Of a DNA stretch of 64,000 bases, positions 38,385-50,475 are shown one piece after another (the stretch's first letter is position 1; each line of letters opens with the position of its first letter). The stretch covers positions 200,635,325 to 200,699,324 of the forward strand of contig NC_133536.1 of assembly GCF_048544455.1 (NCBI RefSeq). Direction: 5' to 3'. The translations under genes were made by a program, and so were the position numbers. Below the pieces are notes generated by a model. That model ran no database searches and was not told where the DNA came from. It saw only the letters and a program-made list of their open reading frames with translations. This DNA comes from Silene latifolia. Taxonomy: Eukaryota > Streptophyta > Magnoliopsida > Caryophyllales > Caryophyllaceae.

Positions 38385-38935
38385 CCCGAGTCTCTTTTTT
38401 TTTTTATCATTGATTATTATGATTATTTATTGTTGTAATAAAAAAGGTGGGGTTTTTAGAATCCTAGCCTATTCTATTTTTATTATGTAGCGTATTATTA
38501 TTATTAGAATGAATGAAATAAAAAGGTTAAATGGTTATGAAACCGTTGTGATTTTCTATTTATTATTCTTCTCGAATTCCAAATGCAATGCAAATGTCCT
38601 TCTATTTACATTTTAAATATAATGGGTTGTATCCTGTGAAGGATTGCCTACGTATTCACTTAAAAAAATGAAATCAAACCCTTGCGCGTAGTTCGAGTAA
38701 ATGTAAAAGAATAATTGTTCTAAGCAAGAGCTTGTAATGAACTTAGAAAATAAGCATGAGCTTTCTGCTTACTCTGGAGGTGCAAATTTAGTTTATTTGA
38801 TGATACGAGGATGATAAATTTGTCAAAATACAAGAGCACAGTGACATTAGCTTATTTCAGCTTGGCCAGGGGCCGTTTATTTAGTGCCACAAGAGCGACA
38901 CGTGGGGTTACGCGAGGCGCGTGTTTGTTCCTATT
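38385..38935. other. R4 spacer between antisense gene 2 and the integrase stop
   Basis: AT-rich, non-coding. The 3' ends of antisense gene 2 and of gag-pol meet here, so it serves as a shared convergent 3' region of about 550 bp. Confidence 0.6.
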
Positions 38936-41900
38936 CTAGGCATAGTACCGTTTTAGTTGGTCAAGGTTTGTTGGGTTTGAAAACTCATTCCCGTCTAGGT
39001 CAGTGATTCTAACCGCACCCCCTGGGAGTATGGATTTGACTAGAAATGGTCCGGCCCAATTAGGTTTGAATTTTCCCCGTGGGTCAACAGGTAAAAGAGC
39101 TATAACCGATTTAAGTACTAAGTCTCCTTCCTTGATGTTCCTTGGCCTAACCCTTTTGTTGAAAGCTCTTTTGATACGTGCTTGATATGTTTGGACATTA
39201 TGAAAGGCGCGTAGCCTACGTTCATCCAGGAGGATGAGTTCTTCATATCTATCCCTCTTCCAATCGGCTTCCGGGATTTGACTTTCGAGTAAAATACGCA
39301 AGGATGGTATCTCTAGCTCGACTGGTTGTACAGCTTCCATGCCGTAGGTCAAATAGAAAGGAGTAGCCCCAGTGGGCATCCTAACCGATGTACAATATCC
39401 CCACAAGGCGAAGGGTATCTTGCTTGGCCAATCTCTATAGTTGTCAATCATTTTCTTGAGAATCGTGACAACATTCTTGTTTGCCGCCTCTACCGCGCCG
39501 TTAGTCTGTGGTCTATAGGGCGAAGAGTGGTGATGCCTAATCTTGTATTTGGCTAGCAATTGCTCAGTCTCAGCTTGGAAATGTGATCCATTATCACTAA
39601 TGATCTCATGTGGGCAACCGTATCGACAGATGATGTTGTTTTGTATGAACTTTGCCACATTTTTAGCCGTGAGACTGGTGTAGGAAGCCGCTTCTACCCA
39701 TTTGGTGAAATAGTCGATTGCCACTAGGATGAAATAGTGGCCTCCTGTTCCGGCTGGGGTTATCTTCCAGATTATGTCAATTCCCCAAGCAGAAAATGGC
39801 CAAGGAGATGTCATTGGATAGAGCAATGAAGGAGGGACATGTTGCACATTCCCGAAGATTTGGCAATTGTGGCAATGTCTTACGTATTTGATGCAATCGG
39901 ATTCCATTGTGGTCCAATAATACCCCAAACGTGTGATTTTATTTGCCATCATGGGCCCACTCATGTGAGGACCGCATTCTCCATTGTGGACTTCTTCCAT
40001 CACTTTTCGTGCCTGTGAATGATCAAGGCAACGTAGGATTACACCAAGAGGTGTCCTTTTGTATAATTCTCCTTGCATGAGAACGTATTGGGAAGCTAAT
40101 AGGCGTATAGCACGTTGTCCCCTCTTATCCATATCGGGTGGATAGGTACCATTGAGCTTAAAATTCAGGATTGCTTGGAACCAGGGTTCCTGCGCGATCT
40201 CCTCTTCATCGGTGATTTGGTGGACATAAGCCGGCTCTGACCGTCGTTCGATGCACAAAAGCATTTCCACCATGTGATCTGGCATATTAATCAAAGATGC
40301 AAGTTTCGCAAGAGCGTCTGCAAATTGATTTTCTTCCCAAGGCAGGTGTAGATACGTCACGTGATCAAAGAATTGGGCAACTTGGTCTATTCTGGCTTGA
40401 TAAGGTGCGAGGCTTTCGCTTCGAATTTTCCAAGATCCTGTAACTTGGTTGATGATCAAGGATGAATCTCCATGTACTCGGAGGTTTTTAATGCCTAAGC
40501 TTACTGCTGCTTGTAGTCCAATGAGACAAGCTTCGTATTCTGCAGCGTTGTTTGTCACCTCGAAGTCGAGTTTGACAGCAATTGGTGTATGCTCGCCTTC
40601 AGGAGAAATGAGCAACACTCCTATTCCAAATCCGCTTAAGTTTGATGCTCCATCAAAATAAAGCTCCCAGGAGTCTATATCAGTTTGGAGTATATCCTCG
40701 TCTGGAAATGACCAAGTATCTATCGTTTGTGCGTCGTTGATGGGATTTTCTGCGAAGAATTCGGTGACGGCGCGACCTTTTATTACTTTCAGAGGTACGT
40801 ATTTGAGATCGAATTCTGAGAGCATCAAGGTCCATCTTGCTAGGCGTCCGTTGTGGACGGGTTTCTCGAAGAGGTATTTGACTGGATCCATTTTGGAGTA
40901 TATTTTGACGGAGTAGCTAAGCATGTAATGGCGTAGCTTCTTCGGTGCCCACACAAGAGCGAGGCATGTCTTTTCGAGTTGTGAGTATTTACACTCGTAC
41001 TCCAAGAACTTCTTACTGAGGTAGTAGATAGCTCTTTCTTCACTTCCTACAGTTTGAGCCAGCATGGCATCCATGGCTGTTTCGGTTACTGTGAGATATA
41101 AACCAAGAGGTTGATCTCGTTGGGGTGGCATGAGCACTGGTGGTTTAGCCAATATCTCTTTGATTCGGTCGAACGCCTTCTGACAGTCATCATCCCACAT
41201 GGTGTGGTCTGTTTTCTTGAGTTTCTTGAAGATAGGCTCGCAAATCATGGTGAGTTTCGATATGAATCGACTTATATATTGCACTTTTCCCAGGAATCCT
41301 CTGACTTCTTTTTCTGTTTGAGGTTGTGGAATTTCGATCAGAGGTTTGATCTTGGAAGGGTCTATTTCTATACCTCGTTGGCTAACGACGTATCCTAGGA
41401 GCTTGCCAGATGTTACTCCGAATGTGCATTTCTGAGGATTGAGCCTCATGTTGTACTTTCGTAGCCTTGTGAAAAATTTGCGAAAGTTCGCAATATGCCC
41501 TTCTCTATCCTTGGATTTGACAATCATGTCGTCTACGTATACCTTAACTTCTTTGTGTATCATGTCATGTAAGAGTGTAGTTGCGGTGCGTTGATATGTA
41601 GCTCCGGCGTTGATAAATCCAAATGGCATGACCGTATAGCAATAGGTTCCCCATTGAGTGACGAAGGCGGTCTTATGCATGTCTTTTATGGCCATCTTGA
41701 TTTGGTTATAACCCGCATACCCATCCATGAAGGATAGTAACACGTGGTCTGCAGTATTGTCCACCAATATATCGATGTGTGGTAGGGGGAAGTCGTCTTT
41801 GGGACTTGCTTTGTTTAAGTCCCTAAAATCAACACAAACACGGATTCTCCCATCCTTTTTGGGTACGGTTACTATGTTGGCTACCCAATCAGAATACTCG

Positions 41901-44900
41901 GAAACTTTGATGAACCCGGCTTTGAATTGCTTGTCAACTTCTCCCTTAATCTTTAGAGCCCATTCTGTCCTCATTCGTCAAAGCTTCTGTTTTACAGGTT
42001 TGAAACCTGGCTTAATCGGAATCCTATGTTCAGCGATATCCCTGTCGATCCCTGGCATATGTTTGTAGGACCAAGCAAAAACGTCTTTGAATTCATTTAG
42101 GAGGTCTATGAAATCGGCCTTTTCGGTAGAGCTCAAAGTAGTCCCTATCCTAAGTTCTTGGGGTTCTAGTTCGGTTCCTACATTGATGGGTTCGGTGTCC
42201 TCTATTATTGGTCCCCCTTCCCCTTCCTGCAGTGTTTCTTTGGCTACGTAGGGAGGTATTTCGATCGAGTCTGGGTCTTGGTCATCCTCAGTATCATCGT
42301 AAACAGAATTGCACTCAAGATAACACAAAGAGTAAGCAGAACCTGATTTATTCATATTAAAATTTGAGTAGAGTTGAAACAAAGAAGCCAACTGATCCAT
42401 GGTCAGTGGCGACAAAGGGACAGTGGTTGGGACATTTACCGAACTACTGTGACTACTCGAGGCTAAACTAGGAGAAACAAAGGGAGTGGGGATGACGACA
42501 GGAGGAGACTCTCTAATGACTTCTCTAGACTCCGACTCTGACTCGGACTCCGACTCGAACTCATCATCTTCTGGTTCTCCTTTGAACATCTCTCCTTCTC
42601 CAGTGGTGAGCTTGAAGAGTCTTCCTTGATTGTTGGTCCACTTGATTGATTTTCTCCATCCTTTCTGCTGACTTGCGTTGGTTTCTGTGATTAACGCGGT
42701 GGGGTTGAAGCGATCGTCTTGAAGTATCATGGTAATGATCTCATCCTGCGCGGCCCTAACAAATCGATCTTCTCCGAACAATAGGCTAACAGCTTGTTCG
42801 TCTAAGTAAGGTGCTTGACGGGTTTTGACGGTAGGAACCGTCTCTGGAGGGATGAAGTAGCAATCGTGAAAGATCTCGATTCCGGCTAGCTTCCTCTCGA
42901 GATAATGCCAAGGCTCGGGAAATCCGTGAAAGAGTTCTAGACTTCCTTCTTGAACAAAGTACCCATTTAAAGTAGGGAGATAGGGTCGCATTTATACTCC
43001 TACGTGCTTGCGGTTTTGGACTTGAGCAAGCATTTCGAGAACCTCTTCTTTAGTGGGTTTGTACCCTAGTCCAAGTGGTATCCTTTTTTAGTTGCCTTCC
43101 TTATATGGTGCGAAGGTTTTTCTTCGAATAGGGTTCAAAGGCATTCCAGGGAAGTATCCCTGGGTTTTGAGCATGTGATTGATCACCAAGTTGGAGTAGG
43201 GATCATAGTATAAGGGTGCCAACTCACTTTCTATGACATTTATGCTTTGGAAGCCCCCAAGTTCGTATACGGGATCTACAAGGACTTGATTGTTCGACTG
43301 TTTTTCGATTATTGCCTTGATGGGTGACGAAGTGATCGTCACTACTTTGCCATTTAGTGGGATTTTGATCTTTTGATGAAGAGTGGATGTTACTGCTTTG
43401 GAAGCGTGAATCCAAGGTCTTCCCAGAAGTATGTTGAAGGAAGCTTCGATGTCCACTATGTGGAAGTTAACCTTTCGCTCAATTGGCCCTGTGGCTATGG
43501 TTAGGTTAGCAAGTCCTACTACCTTTCGTCGTGTACCGTCATATGCACGCACACCTTGATTGGTAGGGGTCCAATCCGATTCTTTCATGCCTAGCTTGTA
43601 TGCCGTTTTGAGGGGTATGACGTTGACCGCGGAGCCATCATCTACCAAGGTCATTGGCACGTTCTTCTTTAGACAAATGACAGTGATGTAAAGAGCTAAA
43701 TTGTGACTAGCGCCAAAAGGTGGCAAATCTTCGTCTGAGAAAGTAATAGGATTACTTAGCTTTGGTGATTCTTGGAAGACCAAGTTGACTACATCTTCGG
43801 GTGTCGAGTTATGTGCTACATTTAGTTTGGCCAAAGCTTGGCGATGTGGGAATGAGCTTGCTATTAATTGCCAGACTGAAAGATCAGCCTTTGTCTTCTG
43901 TAATTGCTTGAGCAAATGGTCAGTGGAGTCCTCTTTGTTATCATTTGGCGTGACAACGTTGGTTGGACCATTTTGAGTAGTGCTTTGATATGGACGACCC
44001 GAGCGAGTTAGGTGGTCCACATCTTGGTCTTCGCCATTTTGGACTATTTCCTTGACTAGGGAGTTCTCAATGAGGTACTCGTCCTCGTCATCGTCGGCCA
44101 AAACTCCATAGATTGTAGCTAGTTTCCTCATTCTCATGATTTCATCCTCTAGTCGTATGATTTGGTCGAATAGTTTATCAACCACGGTGACTACTTCTTG
44201 CATAGTAGCATTTTGAGAGAAGATTAGTGGCATATGTTCTTTGGGTGTTGCGTTGGAATTGCGTAAAGTTGTCACCATATCTTCTAATTCCCAAACTTGC
44301 CTATCTACACTCCTTGCCCATGTGATGAAGTCGGAAATGGTAGGGGAGATAGTAGAGTAGAACCCTTCATTCTCGATGGCATGGATATCATTTTCGACTG
44401 GAGAAATGAGGTGTGAGCAATCTAAGGTAGATTTGTCACTTGTAATCACTAGAACTCCAAGAGGATTCTGAGTGTTGTCGGGTTTACCTCCCGGTGGTAT
44501 TGGCAATCGACCATCTTTAATCATGTCTTGAAGCACATTTTTCAACTTGTAGCATTTTTCTGTGTCGTGCCCCTTGCCCCTATAGTATTCACAGTACGAG
44601 TTCTCGTCCCAGAATTTGTATTTCCTTTCGGGTTCGGGAGTAGGCCCAATGGGTTGGAGTTTGCCTTGCTTCATTAACCTTTTTAGAGCGTTGGAGTAAG
44701 TGTCCCCAAGATTTGTGAATTTCCTTGGTGGGGTACTTTTCTTGGATGGCTCGAGAAGGTTAACTTCATCGGTCTTGCTAGTGGAGCCGTATGAACGACT
44801 TGTTGAGCCTTGATATCCTCGACCTACCGTTTTGGACAAGAGTCCTTTACAGATGTCATCTTCAATCCTTGTCCCTATTACGGTTAAGTCCTTGAAAGTT

Positions 44901-45673
44901 TTGATATTTTGGTATCTCAAATGATTGGCATAGATGGGTTTGAGATTGTCCACAAACTTCTCCACAAGGGTAGCCTCATCCGGGCGTTCAACTAGTTGGG
45001 TACTAGTCTTCCTCCACCTACTTAGGAAGTCGGTGAATCCTTCTTTGTCATTTTGGGTAAGAACCTCTAGAGTGCGCATGTTAACTTGAATTTCGGCATT
45101 ATCCATATATTGCTTAGAAAACTCGATCGCGGCATCTTCCCAAGTAGCGACCTTCTTGTGTTCTAAGGAGTAGAACCATTGCTTCGGGAGGGTGTCGAGA
45201 GATGAAGGAAAGATCCTTAAGAACATCTCGGGTTTGATGCCTTTGATAGACATGTAATCCTTGAAGGCACGGATGTAGTTCAAAGCGTTCTCGTGCCCCT
45301 TGAATTTAGGGATATCCGTCATATTGAAGTTGGTTGGCAATTTGGAATTGACGGCCTCATACTTGCGATTGTTCTCCCTATAAATGTCATCTCCCTTAAG
45401 GTACATCAATTGCTCCTCTAAGTATTGGAGTCTTTTCTCAGCTACAGTTAGTCCCATTGGAGGATTTTCATCCCTGGATTCATCCGCAGAGTCACCTATT
45501 ACTTCACTTTCATGGGGAGGCAACCTACCCTCTACGGCATAGATCCGTCCCTCGATGATCTCAAGGCGATCATGGACTTAGTCTTGGGTAACTTGGATTT
45601 GGGCTAGCGCGGCTAGGATTTGATCATTACCATCTTGCAGTTGGTGGAGGTTTGTTTCGCTGGATCCAGGCAT
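38936..45673 (-). pseudogene. R4 gag-pro-RT-RNaseH-aRNaseH-integrase polyprotein
   Basis: A single minus-strand frame of about 2,246 codons runs from an ATG at 45673 to 38936 without frameshift and is interrupted by four stops, at 45578-45580, 43088-43090, 42992-42994 and 41978-41980. In order it encodes the capsid region of gag (about 45360-44800), a zinc knuckle with an altered second Cys (CEYYRGKGHDTEKC), an aspartic protease (LVDDGSAVNVIPL, about 43650), RT (LLSFMDGYAGYNQ; KVYVDDMIVKSKD, about 41550) and RNase H. A second, archaeal-like RNase H (ELYFDGASNLSG... ending FADALAKLAS) follows, then integrase with the HHCC finger (HNGE...CHNCQ) and the D-D-E core (WGIDIIW, IISDNGSH, AVEAANK). 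Two RNase H domains in a row are diagnostic of Tat elements. The polyprotein would form virus-like particles and insert cDNA; the stops make this copy defective. Confidence 0.92.
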
Positions 45674-46432
45674 CTTGAAAACTGGATAAGAGATCGACGA
45701 CGAATCAAAACACGATCGACCATTCTAACACACTTGCTAAAAGGAGAAACGTTTTGACTCGTGAAGTGGGTGTGTGCCACTTGTGTTGAGTGAGTTTTGA
45801 AGAAAGACAAGGTTTTGCGCTAATTTTGACTCAAAGTGAGGTTTTGAAATGGGCTTGTGGCCCGAATTTTGACGCGACAAACGGACAGAGTTTTGACTTG
45901 GTTTTGCGCTAATTGAAGGCCTATTTTTCGAAATTTTGATTCAAAAGAATGGTTTTGATTTTTGCAAAATTGTCATGGTTTTGTTTAGAGATGGTGATCA
46001 CGTAAGGTACAAACATTCATACAAGCATTATAACGGGATGCTGAGTGCATTTAAAAGGGTTTTGGTTTAAAGGGTGGGTTACCATACCGAACCATCAAAC
46101 CCGAAGTCTGTGGAGAGGCTCGTGCCAAACAGGAGTAAGGCCGATTTCTAGTCCATTTCCTCAAGTAGTGAAGGCTCTTGATACAAACAAGAGTAAGCAT
46201 CATGGTATGGATGACGTCAATCGCTATCCATCCTTAAGCCCAAATAAGAATTAGGACCGTTTAGACGGGACGATTGGTCGAATGGGTTGGGTTGGGCCTA
46301 GGAAGGTCGAATAAAACGGTCTAGGAAGACCGAGTTATGAAAACCGACAATTGTCTTGTACAAATTATTCCCTAACCTTGTTCAAGTTTCACCCTTACAC
46401 GTAAGTGTATTTCCCCAGCGGAGTCGCCAAAC
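45674..46432 (-). other. R4 leader with primer-binding site
   Basis: A non-coding leader of about 760 bp lies between the 5' LTR and the gag ATG. The primer-binding site at 46412-46429 reads TGGCGACTCCGCTGGGGA on the minus strand, three bases from the LTR; this type, matching a tRNA-Arg, is used by Tat/Ogre elements. Confidence 0.8.
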
Positions 46433-48857
46433 TGTGGACAGGGGGGGGGGGGGGGGCAACGGGGCTTGGGAGGAAGAGAACAAGCGTTTGCATTTTTGTT
46501 GAGTCGCCACCAATTTTTATGGGAAATTGGAACCGTTCGAATACCTCGTGCCATGTCTAGACACAAAGTAGAGACATGAACACTAAGCAATCGTTACCCT
46601 TAGCATTCTATGTCTAGAATGACTCTCGTGGATGCCAATGAACACGGGTGCTCACGGAGATCTGGAGTAAGGGGTGAGGGTACGTATTAGGAAGCTCTTT
46701 TGATCGAACACCTAATCCCGCCCGCCTCGATAGCGGCCTCTACTAATGATTAGGGACATCATATATACTCGATATATCGTCGGTTATATGCATGCAATGT
46801 AACATCCAAGTTTTAATCCTAGCATGTGAAGAATTAAACTAAGTCGGTAAACACGTAATTTAATCATACAATTAATGTCTAAGTAGGATTTAATGTTTAA
46901 TTACATGTGAAAACATACAAATGATACAAGAAATATGATAAATACAATAAAAGAAAATTACAATAATGAAAATTACAATAATTACAATGGAATAGGCGAT
47001 TTATGTCGAAAATATCTTTAAAACGGATAATTTGAGAAAACGAAATAAAGGAATAAATTAACGAATGTAAAACAGAGGGGCGATAATACGATTAATAGTT
47101 AATTATACGTATGCTAATTAAACTAGGTCAAGCAACAACAGAGTTCAGGACAGAATTCAACCTGAAACAAAGCGCAAAGCAGAAATCCCCTTGAATAGGC
47201 GCAGCATTCTTCGCGTCTGTTCTCGACTCCGAATTCTGGCTGTGAAGCCGGAATTGCGTGTTGTTAATACTCGTTGGTAAATTTAATGATTGATTAAATT
47301 ATTTACTCGGATGAAAGTGATTAATAGGTTATTTACATGTGATTAATGGTCATAAAACACGTATAAGACGGAATTAAACGAATTATTTACATGAATGAAC
47401 GATTAATTAGTGACATGGGTGAATGAAATAAACTAAACAAGATGAATTGACGACAAATTAATGACGAATATGACAATAGACAGATGAAAATATGCCAAAG
47501 AAGTGAATTACAGAAACTCAATATGAACAAATCGAATTTCTACAACCCGGATTGATTTTTATGACGAAAACCCGCAAATATGAGATTATAAGGGATTTAA
47601 GTCGGATTTAAATGATGAACAAAACATGTTAATGATGAATAATAATATACGTAACATACATGTGGGATTAATATGCTATTATGGCAAAGAATTAAAGAAC
47701 AAACGAAAACAAATAAAAAAAGACGAATTACAGAGGACGAAGGAAGAAGAAAGGAAGCAAGAACTGCGGCAGCCTCACGAAGAGGTGCAGTAGGAACTGC
47801 GCTCCTTCGAAGAGGCGCAGCAGTTGCTGCGTCCTTTCTCGACGGTTTGTCTTCTGGAAATCCGTAAAAAGAGGTTTTTAAAGCATGGTTTTAGAAATCG
47901 GTTTTAATGATATTTTCGACATAAACCTTACATTAATGATACAAAAGTAAATAACAATAAATAAAAGAGAGATTTACACCCTCAGACTAACATGTTTGAC
48001 GAAACGAGAAGGAATAAGATATCGATTAGTGATGCTCGACGCGAATGTAACGAAAGTGCCCTCGTAAGAGGAAAACGATTAAATTAATTAAAGTTGATTG
48101 ATTGTGGAGTTGGTCAAATTGGTCGGTCATGCAAACGAGGCTGGTACTCAGAAGGATCCGAGCTTACGTGGTCGAATGTTCAAGCACGTAGACGCCAAAA
48201 AGTAAGAACAAAGGTCTAGAATGCAAAGGGAGAAGAGAAGGGCGGACACTCGCGTGAGAAATATGAGGAGCGAAGGCTCCTATTTATACTAATCACGTGA
48301 AGGAATTAGGGTTTCGGAGACTCTTTGGAAGTGAATCTCGGAAAGATATGAAAAAAGATACGAGAATTACGCAGAAAAGGACCTGGGAAGAGGCGCAGCA
48401 GCCACTGCGTCTCTTGGAAGAGGCGCAAAGACTGCCGCGTCTATTCCCAAGTGGTTTCCTCCTGCGGAAGAAAGATTTCCGTGTTTAAGTTATGGTAGGA
48501 CGGAATAATTTGGTTTTCCTTAATATCTTATGTGAATATTTACGGGAAATTGTTTACCAAAGGATGAAAATTATGAAATATGGAATAGAAATATCCGGAA
48601 CATTCCAGAACATTCTGACTCGGGATTTAACGGTTATCGAAAAATGAAGACGGTTTTAGGCTTGGACTCCAAATGTACTCTAATTATCACAAAACGACCG
48701 TATCGGCACGTAGATGACAACTAAGAGGTAGACATTAATATTTGAGCAATCACTTGACGATAAACTTACGAATTGTCACAAATCGTTCCGCGTAGCAAAC
48801 ATGCGTCCCAATCATCACCGGGTGGTTTGCGAGAGGTGCAGAAATGAGGTATCTACA
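46433..48857 (-). repeat. R4 5' LTR
   Basis: 2,425 bp, starting TGTGGACA and ending ATCTACA on the plus strand. A TATA box on the minus strand (TATAAATA, 48281-48288) is the probable promoter for the R4 genomic RNA. A run of about 18 G residues at 46441-46458 replaces a shorter GC-rich stretch in the other LTR. Confidence 0.92.
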
Positions 48858-48862
48858 CGGAC

Positions 48863-49740
48863 CAGCCCTGCCAGTGGGGGACCGCAGCCATTACCAGCTA
48901 AGCCCCGCTCATCATACCGAGCGATAACCCTGTCCCATTAATGTGCACATCCCTCCCATGGCGGGTTCCACGGAGGGCGAAACTAGGGCGTGAAGCCACT
49001 CCCGCAAGTGACTCCACTCAGCCGAGGACGCACCTCGAGAACCACAGACAATCAGTCACAAGCAGCTGTATCATAACAACGACAACCACAATGACAACAA
49101 CAACAACCACAATAACGACAACAACAATCCACATCAACAACCGACACTCTAACGACCAACAGAGACTGAATAGGCGAACCTACCTTTAACCAAAAGCAAC
49201 GATTCCTCGATTAGCCATATGGCATCAACCAAGTAAGCATCCCTAAACAAACCATACACAAGCCTATTACTACCTCTACAGCCATACAATGAACAACAAC
49301 GACAAAGACGATGATGATGACATACCTACGCATCTCACAACGGCGTTAAGACCGCTACCCGACTCAAGCAACTCGTCCTCAAGGCATTAGCATCCTCAAA
49401 GGCTCCCATGGAAGGTATTTGGTGAAGGGAAAGGAGGGAGGCGACCTATAGATCTGAAGGAAGGAGGCGGAAATGATATGCGGTTTTGACAAAACACGGT
49501 TATAAACCCTCGCTGGAAAGACGCTACTCGATCGAGTAACTAACATACTCGATCGAGTGCCCCCTACTCGATCGAGTACCCAAGCTACTCGATCGAGTAG
49601 CCTCTATTCTATCGAGTACCACCCACATAGAAAGGCAAACAAGGCAAATGGTAACTGTGGCACGCATCACTAAGTGATACCACCTGCTCCCAAGGTCGGT
49701 CAAGGTTGGTCAACGAGCCTCTAAAAGGACGTGTATTACA
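48863..49740 (-). repeat. R3 solo LTR, right part
   Basis: Continues R3 after the R4 insertion and matches the corresponding part of the R2 LTRs. It includes five ACTCGATCGAGT-type palindromes at 49525-49619. Confidence 0.85.
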
Positions 49741-49745
49741 ACAAC

Positions 49746-50434
49746 AATCACCAACTACCATTTCAACACAATGTAATCAACTACCACAACTGATCATCAA
49801 CAATGACACTAACCAATTATACATCAACAACAGATCCTGTAGACAATCAACAATACTGAGTAGGCAAACCTACCTTTAGCAATCCGCAGCGATTCTGTGT
49901 CCGATCACAAGATAACAATCAACCAGTAAAACCACCTATAACAACAACCATACCATCTATTACTATTTCTATAAACATAACTGAAAACAAAGACGACGAT
50001 GATGATGACGACAACATACCTATTACACAGCAATCCGGCGTCAAGACCGCTACCCGAGTCAAGCCTCCCATCTCTAAGATGTTCTCACTCACAAAGGCAT
50101 CAAGGAGGTGAATCATGGTGAAGGATAAGAGAGGTGACGGCATTTAGGTTTAGGAAGAATGTAGAGAAATGATTTGGGGTTTCACGATTTACGATTTATA
50201 ATTCCCCGCTGTAAACCCGTTACTCGATCGAGTAACCAACTTACTCGATCGAGTGACCTCTACTCGATCGAGCCACCAAGCTACTCGATCGAGTAGCCTC
50301 AACTAGATCGAGTAACACACAGACCAAAGCTCATCTCGTCACAAGTCATCACTCGTAAGGTTTCCTAAGGTCAAGATAAGTGTTTAAGGTCAGTCAACGC
50401 CGGTCAACGGGTCCCTAAAAGGACGGGTATTACA
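49746..50434 (-). repeat. R2 3' LTR, right part
   Basis: Matches 57945-58621 of the R2 5' LTR, ends GGGTATTACA and includes ACTCGATCGAGT palindromes at 50221-50313. Confidence 0.9.
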
Positions 50435-50475
50435 GTCTTCCCCCCTTAAAAAGAACTTCGTCCCCGAAGTTTGAC
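50435..50475 (-). other. R2 polypurine tract region
   Basis: GTCTTCCCCCCTTAAAAAG on the plus strand, a polypurine tract on the minus strand, lies right beside the 3' LTR. The following AACTTCGTCCCCGAAGTT is a perfect inverted repeat. A similar block recurs at 51053-51090. Confidence 0.75.

Larger units (their letters stand above)
29497..48857 (-). mobile_element. R4: Tat/Ogre-like Ty3/gypsy retrotransposon, 19.4 kb
   Basis: Long LTRs (29497-31913 and 46433-48857, about 2.42 kb each) enclose a 14.5-kb internal region. CGGAC flanks the element (29492-29496 and 48858-48862). The primer-binding site TGGCGACTCCGCTGGGGA, the two successive RNase H domains, the large size and the antisense genes downstream of integrase all match the Tat lineage (Ogre, Retand). 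The order on the minus strand is 5' LTR, leader, gag-pro-RT-RH-aRH-INT, two antisense genes, polypurine tract, 3' LTR. Confidence 0.92.
29062..49740 (-). mobile_element. R3: solo LTR of the R2 family, split by R4
   Basis: It starts TGTAACACCC at 29062 and ends GTATTACA at 49740, and is flanked by ACAAC at 29057-29061 and 49741-49745. Only LTR sequence is present (29062-29496 and 48863-49740, about 1.3 kb). It therefore arose by recombination between the two LTRs of a full element that had inserted into the 3' LTR of R2. R4 sits inside it. Confidence 0.9.

Noticed and set aside
49081..49135. ACAACAAC-rich stretch considered as a protein-coding or CRISPR-like repeat
   Set aside because: It is a simple CAA/ACA microsatellite inside a retrotransposon LTR; there are no regular spacers and the genome is eukaryotic.
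49525..49619. Regular ACTCGATCGAGT repeats considered as a satellite or CRISPR array
   Set aside because: Copy number is low, spacing irregular, and the clusters recur at equivalent LTR positions, so they are LTR components.
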